Of a stretch of DNA of 64,000 nucleotides, positions 28,071-36,000 are shown in pieces. The number at the start of each line of letters is the position of its first letter. Position 1 is the stretch's first letter. The translations under genes were made by a program, and so were the position numbers. The DNA comes from Thiodiazotropha sp050291245 (GTDB lineage Bacteria > Pseudomonadota > Gammaproteobacteria > Chromatiales > Chromatiaceae), in the NCBI GenBank assembly GCA_050291245.1, contig JBNKJP010000067.1, forward strand, positions 115,066 through 179,065, in the 5' to 3' direction. The notes beneath the pieces are model-generated. The model was not told the DNA's origin. It saw only the letters and a program-made list of their open reading frames with translations, and ran no database searches.

Positions 28071-28481
28071 TTATCTCCAATTCACGCTGTCTACCAGGTG
28101 GCTCACTGAACTGTCCCGACGACGTTCTGATAGCCGGCGATTACCCGGGAATTCGGCAGAGGAATCGAGATACAGTTTACGCCGGTCTCTGGAAGCAATT
28201 CGTCGTATATAAGGGTGGGCGTGCAGGCGGGCACCCTTCAAGAAGGTAGCATTCAGGCGTCCAATCAGATGATGGACCGAATCGGGACTGCTAATGTAAA
28301 CCAATCCGTGGTACTCCCAAGAATGGGAATTTCGGTACTGGATTTTGAGGATCTTGCTACGGGATACCCCCTCATGATTTCGCTTCAAAAGGGACCATTT
28401 CATCCCCATCTGCCTCCTGACCAGCTTTCTTAGATCACGGGCCGAGCATCCGTCTGTGATACCTGTGATAAATACCCACAT
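28071..28481 (-). CDS. RRM-like putative RNA-binding protein
   Basis: A 136-residue basic protein. The first 90 residues resemble an RNA recognition motif: strand WVFITGI at the start, helix SARDLRKLVRRQM, strand HGLVYISSPDSV, helix HHLIGRLNATF and strand ARLHAHPYIRR. Aromatic RNP residues are only partly kept. The C-terminal 45 residues are arginine- and serine-rich (RRLSERRRDSS). RNA binding is an inference from the pattern. A true RRM gene lies 5 kb away at 33066. Confidence 0.6.
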   Translation of the reverse strand: MWVFITGITDGCSARDLRKLVRRQMGMKWSLLKRNHEGVSRSKILKIQYRNSHSWEYHGLVYISSPDSVHHLIGRLNATFLKGARLHAHPYIRRIASRDRRKLYLDSSAEFPGNRRLSERRRDSSVSHLVDSVNWR

Positions 28482-28970
28482 GGACCGCTACCGATCAGGG
28501 CCTGCCAACACTCACCCAACCCGTTCGGTTGGCGCCTTCTCTTTGACCAGGAAGAGAGACAGAGCGAGGTGTGGTACCCTCGTGTAAGAGGCGGCTAACA
28601 CCGCCGGCTGGAATGATCAAACTGCTCTCCTCGCGCCTTGATTGGCGTATTTTCATGCGAACAACACCCTAGGGTCCACTTGAGTAGATGGGTGCTAACC
28701 GTCCCAAATTCAGTATCGGGTTTCAGGGCCTCATCATAATATCCTTACCAGGATCCGCCAACCTCTATCCTTACAAATGTTACAGATTTCCAGAGCTCGA
28801 CAGGAAATCCAAATTCCCGATTTGAGGTGTACCTCAAATAGCACCCAACCCCTTGACCTCCCCCCGGGGTTACCGGAGGATTGGAGTGCCGTTTTTCGCC
28901 CTCATGGAGATCTCTGCGTGGATACGGTGTGATAGACCCGGACATGTATTACAGATTTTCCAGCTAGTGA
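28482..28970. other. Gene-poor region with several hairpins
   Basis: No convincing gene is seen. Hairpins are CCAACC/GGTTGG near 28518-28534, GGCGG/CCGCC near 28590-28606 and CGCC TTGATT GGCG followed by TATTTT near 28634-28653, which looks like a weak terminator. A perfect palindrome lies at 28821-28838. A small RNA or leader is possible. Confidence 0.4.
28821..28838. promoter_or_regulatory. Palindromic candidate operator
   Basis: TTTGAGGT GT ACCTCAAA is a perfect palindrome with 8-base arms, about 140 bases upstream of the gene at 28977. Size and symmetry suit a dimeric repressor, but no regulator can be named. Confidence 0.4.
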
Positions 28971-28976
28971 TTGAAG

Positions 28977-29672
28977 ATGCCAAAGTCCAGAAAAGAGACA
29001 GATCAAATCGTTGTGGATATCGCCTGTCTCGATCATGATCGCTTCAGAGCCACCCTGATATCCACAATCGGCAGTCACTGCGAAGTCTGGCGCAGCAGTA
29101 AGCGATTTGAAGAGATCGTTGACCACGAAATCGAAACCAGCTACACGGAATTCGTCATTAAGTGGCCGCTTTCCGAATATTCAGAGAAGGAGACAAAACT
29201 GCTCGCCCGTCACTACCGGCAGTTGAAGGAAACTCTGGATGAAATCATCCCCAATGCCCTGTTTGTCATCACCCGAATCAATGGACGCCCGAGCCTGTTT
29301 GTCCTTGCCAGGGCTATCAATGTCTGGTTCAACATCGCCAATCAACAAAATGAGGAAGAGGCCATACAACTACTATGCGCCAACCCCAAGGCACGTATTC
29401 AGCTGTCACGGTTCGTTAATGCAGCCCAAGCCTGGCGAAAATCCGACAATCCAAGAGTCATCGACCTTTTCGGTCTCGATAACCTGGTCATGGATACCAA
29501 CCGGGAGATCTTCTTTCTTGACAGTTTTTTTGTGTTTTTTTTCGAAGACACCTTTCACCTCATCGAAGATGATGAAGATGACTCGGAACTGGCCGACAAG
29601 GTCAACCTGTCGATCCGCAGACTGAACTACCTTGAAGACCTGTTGGCTCAGGTGAAGGCCTACTGCACTTGA
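28977..29672 (+). CDS. Hypothetical cytosolic protein
   Basis: A 231-residue acidic protein without signal peptide. I chose the ATG at 28977 over a TTG two codons upstream. I do not recognise the family. The C-terminal part reads FGLDNLVMDTNREIFFLDSF, whose spacing of D-N-L to LDSF recalls the catalytic-loop-to-DFG spacing of kinase folds, but no P-loop, lysine motif or HRD is present, so this is only a hint. The stretch SFFVFFFEDTFHLIEDDEDD is unusually phenylalanine- and acid-rich. It is convergent with the histidine kinase gene, with stops three bases apart. Confidence 0.65.
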   Translation: MPKSRKETDQIVVDIACLDHDRFRATLISTIGSHCEVWRSSKRFEEIVDHEIETSYTEFVIKWPLSEYSEKETKLLARHYRQLKETLDEIIPNALFVITRINGRPSLFVLARAINVWFNIANQQNEEEAIQLLCANPKARIQLSRFVNAAQAWRKSDNPRVIDLFGLDNLVMDTNREIFFLDSFFVFFFEDTFHLIEDDEDDSELADKVNLSIRRLNYLEDLLAQVKAYCT

Positions 29673-29674
29673 GC

Positions 29675-31141
29675 TTACCGCTCCGCCGGAAACAGCACAC
29701 TCATTTTCAAACCGCTACGATCCGTGCGATTCTGCATTCTGATCACTGCGCGATGCAGGTCAACGATACGTTTGACAATGGCAAGCCCGAGACCACTGCC
29801 CGGCGCCTGGGCCGCCTCACCCCGGCGAAATCGCTGATACAGACCCTGCTGCTGGCCTTCCGGTACACCGGGCCCTGTGTCGATCACCTCAAGCACGACT
29901 TGATCCCCCTGCCTCTCCAGCCTGACGCTTACCTCACCGCATTCCGGGGTATAGCGTATCGCGTTATCAATGATATTTCGGAGCAAAATCTGAATAGCCG
30001 GGGAATAACCGGGTACGTACACCGGATCATCCGGTCCGTCATAGGAGATATCAATATCTTTTTCCAATGCCGATGATGCGATCGTGGATAGAATACTGAT
30101 GGTTTCCCGCTGGATATCTACTGACTGCACATGGGTATCACCGACGGTCTGACTGTCCATGCGGGCGAGTGTCAGCAGTTGCTCCAGCAGATGTGTCAGG
30201 CGATCTACCCCACGTATAATCTGATCCAGGAAATCCTTGTGTTCCAGATTACCGCTCAGTGATTTCGCCTGGGCAAGTGTCTTGAGTGCAGCAAGGGGGG
30301 TGCGAAGCTCATGGGCGGCATCCGCGGTAAAGCGTCGCTCATTCTCCAACGCGGACTGAACCCTGTGAAACAGACGGTTCAAAGACTCTACCATGGGCGC
30401 CACCTCAACCGGCACATTGTCGATAGCAATCGGATCCAGCGCATTGGGCGCCCGGTTTTCGACCTTGCGGGCAATGATCTTCAAGGGTTTGAGTCCGCCA
30501 CCGACCATCAACCAAATCAAGAGCCCCATCGTCGGCAGTAAGATCATGATTGGCCACAGACTGTTGAATACAATTTCCGAAACCGTCTCCTGCCGAAGCG
30601 CCAACAACTCGCCCACCTGGACATTAAAAGCGCCTTTCGCCTGCTTCAGGCCAAACATGCGCCATGCGCGGTTCTCAATAGTGATGTTGTGGTAGCCTTC
30701 CTTGAACTCGTTAAACTCGGACGGAAGATTGGAACGCAAATAGGTTCGACCATTGGTCCCTTTGATCAAAAAGGCAATATTTGCCTCATAGCGATGCCCG
30801 TTCATGAGATCCCTGGGGATCAATGTCAGGTAATCCTTGCCCTCCTGATTCGAGGAATATTTCTGTAGTAAGCTCCTGAGTAACTCCGATTGGCTGATGA
30901 TTCCACCCCCCAATTCATCGACCAGCAATTGGAGTTTTTTTTCAACTTCCTTGTCTTCTTCGATCTCGTGGGCCATCAGTGTGGCCAGGATGCGCGACTC
31001 CTGTGCGAGTGTCGCGTCATAGATCTCCTCCACCTCGTGGGTTGCGTCTTCATAGACAAAAAAGGCCGCAATAAGCCAGAGAATGAGAATGGTCGATATG
31101 AGACTGAATAACAGTCTTCGGCGTATGGAAGTGCCACCCAT
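29675..31141 (-). CDS. Sensor histidine kinase, QseC/PmrB type
   Basis: A 488-residue inner-membrane kinase with two membrane helices (about 10-29 and 190-215) enclosing a periplasmic sensor of about 160 residues. The H-box DAAHELRTPLAALKTLAQ carries the phosphorylated histidine. The ATPase part has the N-box (NIIDNAIRYTPECGEV), DTGPGVPEG and GSGLGLAIVKRI. It is encoded 19 bases after its response regulator. The signal cannot be told from sequence. Confidence 0.9.
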   Translation of the reverse strand: MGGTSIRRRLLFSLISTILILWLIAAFFVYEDATHEVEEIYDATLAQESRILATLMAHEIEEDKEVEKKLQLLVDELGGGIISQSELLRSLLQKYSSNQEGKDYLTLIPRDLMNGHRYEANIAFLIKGTNGRTYLRSNLPSEFNEFKEGYHNITIENRAWRMFGLKQAKGAFNVQVGELLALRQETVSEIVFNSLWPIMILLPTMGLLIWLMVGGGLKPLKIIARKVENRAPNALDPIAIDNVPVEVAPMVESLNRLFHRVQSALENERRFTADAAHELRTPLAALKTLAQAKSLSGNLEHKDFLDQIIRGVDRLTHLLEQLLTLARMDSQTVGDTHVQSVDIQRETISILSTIASSALEKDIDISYDGPDDPVYVPGYSPAIQILLRNIIDNAIRYTPECGEVSVRLERQGDQVVLEVIDTGPGVPEGQQQGLYQRFRRGEAAQAPGSGLGLAIVKRIVDLHRAVIRMQNRTDRSGLKMSVLFPAER

Positions 31142-31160
31142 GCGACTGTGTAACCCCGAT

Positions 31161-31823
31161 CTATTTCTGTTTTTGTATAATGTAACCGACTCCGCGGACC
31201 GTTTTGATCAGATCTTGGCCCAGCTTCTTTCGTAAATGATGGATATAGACCTCCACGGCATTGCTCTCCACGCCTTCATCCCAACCATAGAGTGATTCTT
31301 CGAGAAAGCGTCGCGAAAGTATCCTGCCTTGATGAGTAAGCAAGGATTCCAGCACCACAAATTCATTCGCGCCCAGGGAAACCTCCTCCCCCCCCTTGGT
31401 CAACCGTCTTGCTGCCGGATCCAGGACCAGGTCAGCGAAATTGATCACGGGTACCGCACGCCCCTCCCGTCTGCGTGTAATCGCCCGCAGGCGGGCATTC
31501 ACTTCCAGAAGATCGAAGGGTTTGACGACATAATCGTCCGCCCCCATATCCAGCCCCTGAATACGGTCTTCAACGGTGTCCCGAGCGGTCAGAATCAGTA
31601 CCGGGAGATCAATCTCATTCTGGCGTAACTCCTGGAGGATGTTCAAACCATCCTTTTTCGGCAATCCAAGATCCAGCAACAGGGCATCGAGATGTTCCGT
31701 TTGCAGGGCCTGCATGGCGGCCAGTCCGTCCTGCACCCAGTCTACGGTATGGCCCAACTCCTTCAATCCCAGACAGATGCCTTCGCCCAAATGATGATCA
31801 TCTTCCACGAGCAGTATACGCAT
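31161..31823 (-). CDS. OmpR-family response regulator
   Basis: A 220-residue regulator. The receiver domain has the acidic pair in LVEDDHHLGEG, phospho-acceptor aspartate in LDALLLDLGLPKKDG and lysine in VVKPFDL. The C-terminal winged helix has the QseB/PmrA-like EVYIHHLRKKLG and VRGVGYIIQ. It partners with the kinase immediately downstream; the two form an operon. Confidence 0.92.
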   Translation of the reverse strand: MRILLVEDDHHLGEGICLGLKELGHTVDWVQDGLAAMQALQTEHLDALLLDLGLPKKDGLNILQELRQNEIDLPVLILTARDTVEDRIQGLDMGADDYVVKPFDLLEVNARLRAITRRREGRAVPVINFADLVLDPAARRLTKGGEEVSLGANEFVVLESLLTHQGRILSRRFLEESLYGWDEGVESNAVEVYIHHLRKKLGQDLIKTVRGVGYIIQKQK

Positions 31824-31860
31824 TCTCAGATTTCCACAACGCTTCCAGTGGTTTTCGCTT

Positions 31861-32547
31861 TCACTGCAGCACCCGGTTTATTTCCGCCTGTTGTTGCCGC
31901 ATCAACCCATCGGCTCTATCTATGGCGGCACGGGCCTCCCGCTTTCTCCCGGCATCCGCAAGCGTCTGCCCGGGTCGGGGATCAGCGGTCAAAACCCGTT
32001 CGAATGCCTTTATTGCCTCCTTGAAATTCCGCTTATGCAGAAGAAACTCTCCGTAGAAATAGTTGGCGTCGATATTGCCGGGATTCAATGCCAGTGCTTT
32101 TTGCAGATAGGTTTCAGCCAAACCCGGATCCCCGAAACCGATGGGCCATCCCGGCACTTTGAAATAGAGGCTTCCCTTTAAGGTATATATCAGTCCATCC
32201 AGGACCTCAGGCTGAATCTTTTCGGCCTGATCTAGCGCAAGCTTGGCCTGTTTGGCCAACCCCAATCCTTCACTCCCACCACGAAACCGACCGAGCGTGG
32301 ATAAAATAACAGCGTGCCAAACCAGAGGTTCAGCCCGCTGGGAATTCGAAGTCAACACCTGACGAGATTCCTGAACGAGGGCTTCTAACGCTTCGCCCCG
32401 CTTCTCGGCTGGAAGGTTGAACCGGATCTCAGCCCATCGCTCGCTCAAACCGACCCAAGCCGGTGCCTCACCCTGTGCCCAAACGGGGCTCATCACGAAC
32501 CCTGAAATCAGAACACAAATGAACACTTTATAGAGCATAGTCTTCAT
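31861..32547 (-). CDS. Exported TPR-repeat protein
   Basis: A 228-residue protein starting at the ATG that gives a signal peptide (KVFICVLISGFVMSPVWAQ); the longer upstream frame lacks one. TPR-like helices occupy about 75-205, including DAGLAETYLQKALALNPGNI-like and FKEAIKAFERVLTADP segments. The GSLYFKVPGWPIGFGDPG insert resembles a small family of periplasmic TPR proteins coded beside two-component systems. It lies directly upstream of the response regulator on the same strand and may share its transcript or stimulus. Confidence 0.72.
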   Translation of the reverse strand: MKTMLYKVFICVLISGFVMSPVWAQGEAPAWVGLSERWAEIRFNLPAEKRGEALEALVQESRQVLTSNSQRAEPLVWHAVILSTLGRFRGGSEGLGLAKQAKLALDQAEKIQPEVLDGLIYTLKGSLYFKVPGWPIGFGDPGLAETYLQKALALNPGNIDANYFYGEFLLHKRNFKEAIKAFERVLTADPRPGQTLADAGRKREARAAIDRADGLMRQQQAEINRVLQ

Positions 32548-33065
32548 ATTTGTCACAAGCCAGCACAAAGTGTTGTTAATAATGCATTGCAGCATTTCTT
32601 GATCATACGGTTGTGTGTCCCGTACAGGACAGTCGTACACAACAACGGATTGCCTGAAGATTGCTCAAACCCATCCCAACCGCAGGAAATAGTATGCCCC
32701 ATTGATTGCAGATTTGTTACGAGGTTCATCGCGATCACACACTACAAATTTGGTGTAAATGAACGCAAATCACCGTATATTTGCGCAAACAGGCTCAATA
32801 ACCCATCGAATCGTGAAGGTATTCCGAAATCCATTGTCAGAGATTTTTTTCGGTAGTATTATCGGGATTACGCTACGAAACAGGCCCATAATCCGCTTCC
32901 TATTTGAGTTATCTTTCAGTTCGTGAATCGGCATCCTCAGGTTTCCAAGCCAATTAGCATGGTAACGCACCATCGCTTTCCATGTTCCAAGGTCTGTCTG
33001 GCAGGTTTGTTATTGGGACCGTCAGACCCTGGACAAGACTCTCTCTTTGTTAGGAACGTATATCG
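32548..33065. promoter_or_regulatory. Divergent intergenic region upstream of the RRM gene
   Basis: No supported gene. The right half (about 32980-33065) is the likely leader of the RRM gene at 33066, with AGGA about nine bases before its ATG. Long leaders are common for cold-induced RNA-binding proteins, but no motif proves this here. An open frame on the minus strand (32770-32973) has no recognisable content. Confidence 0.45.
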
Positions 33066-33332
33066 ATGACTAAATTGTATGTTGGCAACCTCCCCTGGAC
33101 TGCTACGGAAGACGACGTAAAGACCCTTTTCTCCGAAATTGGGGAAGTTTTCTCGGCGAATCTGATCCTGGATCGCGAGACCCGTCGCTCTCGGGGCTTT
33201 GCCTTTGTGGAAATGAGTGATTCTGATGCCGAAAAAGCGATTTCCCAGCTCAATGGCAAACAGTTTCAGGGACGGGACCTGAGAATCAACGAAGCACAGG
33301 AAAAGCCCAAACGCAGTAGCGGCCGCTACTGA
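33066..33332 (+). CDS. Single-RRM RNA-binding protein
   Basis: An 88-residue protein that is almost entirely one RNA recognition motif. RNP2 is KLYVGNL (3-9) and RNP1 is RGFAFVEM (about 43-50). A short basic tail follows (KPKRSSGRY). This is the Rbp type seen in cyanobacteria and many proteobacteria, often cold-responsive. A strong terminator follows 30 bases later, so it is monocistronic. Confidence 0.95.
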   Translation: MTKLYVGNLPWTATEDDVKTLFSEIGEVFSANLILDRETRRSRGFAFVEMSDSDAEKAISQLNGKQFQGRDLRINEAQEKPKRSSGRY

Positions 33333-33361
33333 TAACAGGCGCCGACCTACGACATTACAGT

Positions 33362-33397
33362 AAACGGCTGACTTGGCGGTAAGTCGGCCGTTTTTTT
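33362..33397 (+). terminator. Intrinsic terminator of the RRM gene
   Basis: AACGGCTGACTT pairs with AAGTCGGCCGTT around a short loop, followed by seven T residues. Placement 30 bases after the stop makes it a convincing Rho-independent terminator. Confidence 0.88.
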
Positions 33398-33456
33398 AAC
33401 TGCCCCCCTACGAAACACCTCGCAGAGGGATACGGTTGTGTTTTCTTTCCAGCCGA

Positions 33457-34332
33457 TCAACCGCCGGATCGGAGTGCCTGGATACGCGCTTCAAGCGGTG
33501 GATGACTGGCAAACAATTTCTGCACCTTCCCGGCGTTGATGGCGAACGCAGCCATCTCATCCGGCAGCCCTTCCGGTTGATGGGCCTGTTGCAGGCGCTG
33601 TAAAGCCGCGATCATTTTTCCTCGCCCGGCCAGATCCGCACCCCCTTTGTCTGCCCGGAATTCGCGCCATCGTGAAAACCACATGACAATCATCATCGCA
33701 AGAATACCCAGCACAAATTCCGCGGCGATCGAGACGATATAATACGCGGGGCCATAACCGCGCTCCGTTTTAAACACAACCCGGTCCACCGTGTGGCCGA
33801 TCACCCGGGAGAGAAACACCACGAAGGTATTGATAACGCCTTGAATTAACAGCAGAGTTACCATGTCACCATTAGCCACGTGACTGACCTCATGTGCCAG
33901 AACCGCCTCCACCTCGTCCCGATTCATCTGCTGGAGCAAACCGGTGCTGACAGCCACCAGGGCATTGTTGCGATTCCATCCCGTCGCGAAAGCATTGGGT
34001 GAAGAATGATCGAAAATACCCACCTCAGGCATGCCGATACCCCGTTCCCGGGTCTGTTTCTCGACCACCTTGAGCAGCCACCGTTCCACCTCATTGGATG
34101 GATGTTCGATGACCCGAACCCCCATGCTACGCTTAGCCGACCACTTGGATATAAACAGGCTGATCAAAGAACCGGAAAAGCCAATGATTGCGGAGTAGAT
34201 CAACAACGCATTCAGATCGAGGTCAACCCCGTTATCCATCAGCAATCCCTCGATTCCAAGCAACCGAAAGGTCATGCTGATCAGCATCATGATGGCTAGA
34301 TTCGTTGCCAGAAAGAGACCTATTCTCATCAT
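33457..34332 (-). CDS. htpX: HtpX membrane zinc metalloprotease
   Basis: A 291-residue M48 protease with N-terminal membrane helices (about 5-25 and 38-62), the zinc motif VLAHEVSHVANGDM and two further membrane helices around 155-205. The third zinc ligand is in the FRADKGGADLAG segment. HtpX degrades damaged inner-membrane proteins with FtsH in envelope stress. Length matches E. coli HtpX. Two consecutive ATG codons are possible starts. Confidence 0.94.
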   Translation of the reverse strand: MMRIGLFLATNLAIMMLISMTFRLLGIEGLLMDNGVDLDLNALLIYSAIIGFSGSLISLFISKWSAKRSMGVRVIEHPSNEVERWLLKVVEKQTRERGIGMPEVGIFDHSSPNAFATGWNRNNALVAVSTGLLQQMNRDEVEAVLAHEVSHVANGDMVTLLLIQGVINTFVVFLSRVIGHTVDRVVFKTERGYGPAYYIVSIAAEFVLGILAMMIVMWFSRWREFRADKGGADLAGRGKMIAALQRLQQAHQPEGLPDEMAAFAINAGKVQKLFASHPPLEARIQALRSGG

Positions 34333-34545
34333 GTCCGTTATTCCTATTGTAAGGATGCTTTTGGGAATATGGGGATATCAAGATCGCAAATCAACCAACG
34401 GGGGTTCATACACGAGTTAGGGTAAATTATTGATTCAAGTCAAGGGTATTGCGTTTGTAGCTCTGTATAGATGTATTTCGGATTATATTGGCAACGGACA
34501 ATACAGGGAAGAAATCAAAATGAGAAGCATTCTAACGGAGAATTT

Positions 34546-34635
34546 ATGGAAAAGTGGATGAGGTCACTTAATAAATATATCGAAGAAAAATTAATGTACT
34601 ATCACTACGTTAGAGTCATGAGTCAAATGAAATAA
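34546..34635 (+). CDS. Possible 29-residue small protein
   Basis: A short frame starting at an ATG preceded by ACGGAG with a spacing of about six bases. It is rich in lysine, tyrosine and methionine (EKWMRSLNKYIEEK; YYHYVRVMSQMK). It lies in an AT-rich stretch and is followed 25 bases later by a strong terminator that works on this strand, so the unit has the parts of a small gene. No homology is claimed. Confidence 0.35.
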   Translation: MEKWMRSLNKYIEEKLMYYHYVRVMSQMK

Positions 34636-34659
34636 GAACAGAATTATATCCTGCCACCA

Positions 34660-34708
34660 CGCCAAATAAAAAAGGGGGGCCTCATCGGCCCCCCTTTTTT
34701 ATTTGGCG
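34660..34708. terminator. Bidirectional terminator at tRNA-Ser 3' end
   Basis: A near-perfect long inverted repeat: CGCCAAATAAAAAAGGGGGG on the left and its complement on the right, around a short CTCATC loop. Runs of A and T lie in both arms, so it works as a Rho-independent terminator on either strand. On the minus strand its base is the CGCCA end of the tRNA gene itself. Confidence 0.92.
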
Positions 34709-34794
34709 GAGAAGCAGGGATTCGAACCCTGGGAGGGCTACTAACCCTCAACGGTTTTCAAGACCGCCGCATTCAACCGCTCTGCCACCTCTCC
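34704..34794 (-). tRNA. serT: tRNA-Ser (anticodon TGA)
   Basis: The minus strand starts GGAGAGGTGGCAGAGCGGTT and ends CTTCTCCGCCA, giving a paired acceptor stem, encoded CCA and a discriminator G. The anticodon loop CTTGAAA within GGCGGT..ACCGTT reads UCA codons. A long variable arm (GAGGGTTAGTAGCCCTC region) and the T-loop GGTTCGAATCC confirm the class II serine type. Confidence 0.97.
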
Positions 34795-35000
34795 GAAGGT
34801 GCGCTAGGATACATAAGGTGCGGGAAAAATACCAGCAATCAGGCAACGAACCGGGAAACTTGCAATCAGGGGGGATTTCCCTGGAAATCCCGTATTGACC
34901 TTTCAGCCCAGGTCGGTATCCTGTGATGAACATTTTCAACCACCGGTTGTCATACTAGAAGAGTTTGATTTTAGGGAATAAATCTGGAGACAGTATCAAA

Positions 35001-35669
35001 ATGAATCGCTTCGATTTCACTGCCACACGGTCTATTGAGTCCGCTCTTTCGACCAATAAACTGATCAAGAACACCTACATGCTGTTGTCCGGCACACTCA
35101 TCTGGAGTGCCCTGCTGGCGATGGTTTCCATGGCCCTGGCGCCCTCCCCCATGATATCGCTAGGCACCTCACTGGGTGCCCTGGTACTGCTGTGGTTCGT
35201 GCTACCGCGCACAGCCAATTCCGCCTCGGGTCTGTGGGTGGTTTTTGCCGTGACCGGCCTCCTCGGATTCGGACTCGGCCCTACCCTGAACTACTACATC
35301 GCCCTGTCAAACGGTTCTCAGATCATCGCGACCGCATTTGGCGGCACGGGTATCATTTTCCTAGGACTGTCCGGCTACGCCCTGTCCACCAAGCGTGACT
35401 TCAGTTTCATGGGTGGGTTTATCTTCGCCGGGATGATGGTTGTCATGCTCGCCTCCCTGGCTGGCCTGTTCCTCGATATCCCAGGCCTGCATCTGGCGAT
35501 CTCAGCGGCGGTGATCCTGCTGATGTCCGGCTTCATCCTGTTCGAGACGAGCCAGATGGTGAATGGCGCTCAAACCAACTACATCATCGCCACCGTGAAC
35601 CTCTACCTCTCAATCCTGAATATCTTCACCAGCCTGCTGCATCTTCTCGGTGCTTTGAGTGACGAGTGA
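35001..35669 (+). CDS. BAX-inhibitor-1 family membrane protein (YccA type)
   Basis: A 222-residue protein with seven hydrophobic segments. The N-terminus ALSTNKLIKNTYMLL, central ALSNGSQIIATAFGGTGIIFLGLSGYALSTKRDFSFMG and C-terminal SQMVNGAQTNYIIATVNLYLSILNIF are BI-1/YccA signatures. In E. coli YccA modulates the FtsH protease. I chose the ATG at 35001 (GGAGA upstream) rather than an in-frame start 36 bases earlier. A terminator follows. Confidence 0.92.
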   Translation: MNRFDFTATRSIESALSTNKLIKNTYMLLSGTLIWSALLAMVSMALAPSPMISLGTSLGALVLLWFVLPRTANSASGLWVVFAVTGLLGFGLGPTLNYYIALSNGSQIIATAFGGTGIIFLGLSGYALSTKRDFSFMGGFIFAGMMVVMLASLAGLFLDIPGLHLAISAAVILLMSGFILFETSQMVNGAQTNYIIATVNLYLSILNIFTSLLHLLGALSDE

Positions 35670-35693
35670 GAATATCGGTTTGAGTAACCAAGA

Positions 35694-35718
35694 ACCCCGG
35701 CTGCGCCGGGGTTTTTTT
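35694..35718 (+). terminator. Intrinsic terminator after the BI-1 gene
   Basis: AACCCCGGC TGC GCCGGGGTT forms a GC-rich stem followed by a run of T residues, about 25 bases after the stop codon. Confidence 0.9.
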
Positions 35719-35777
35719 AGGACCGCAAACAAGAAATCGTTCTTTTTTCCACGGCCCTTTATACATAAGGAGTTTTC

Positions 35778-35957
35778 ATGGAATGGGTAAAGATCTTCTC
35801 GGCCATTCTGATCGTGGGCTGGATCATCTTTCTCTGGCCCAGAGCGAAACACTGGCTGAAAAACAGTCCCAAAGCCCAGCAAGGTGACTGGATGGCCGCC
35901 ATAATTCCGCTTGCACTGGTCGTCGGCTTCGTCGCAATCCTGATCATGCTAGTGTAG
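35778..35957 (+). CDS. Small two-helix membrane protein
   Basis: A 59-residue protein with a strong ribosome site (AAGGAG, five bases before ATG). Two hydrophobic helices (about 5-20 and 40-59) are joined by a basic linker, RAKHWLKNSPKAQQGDW. Similar small proteins of unknown role occur in many gammaproteobacteria. It follows the terminator of the BI-1 gene and so probably has its own promoter in the short gap. Confidence 0.72.
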   Translation: MEWVKIFSAILIVGWIIFLWPRAKHWLKNSPKAQQGDWMAAIIPLALVVGFVAILIMLV

Positions 35958-36000
35958 TGATCAGTGTTTATTTGCGGTTCAATTTTCTTAAGTAAGTTAT

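Noticed and set aside
32770..32973. 67-residue minus-strand frame upstream of the RRM gene
   Set aside because: No domain, no convincing ribosome site and it lies in the likely leader of the RRM gene.
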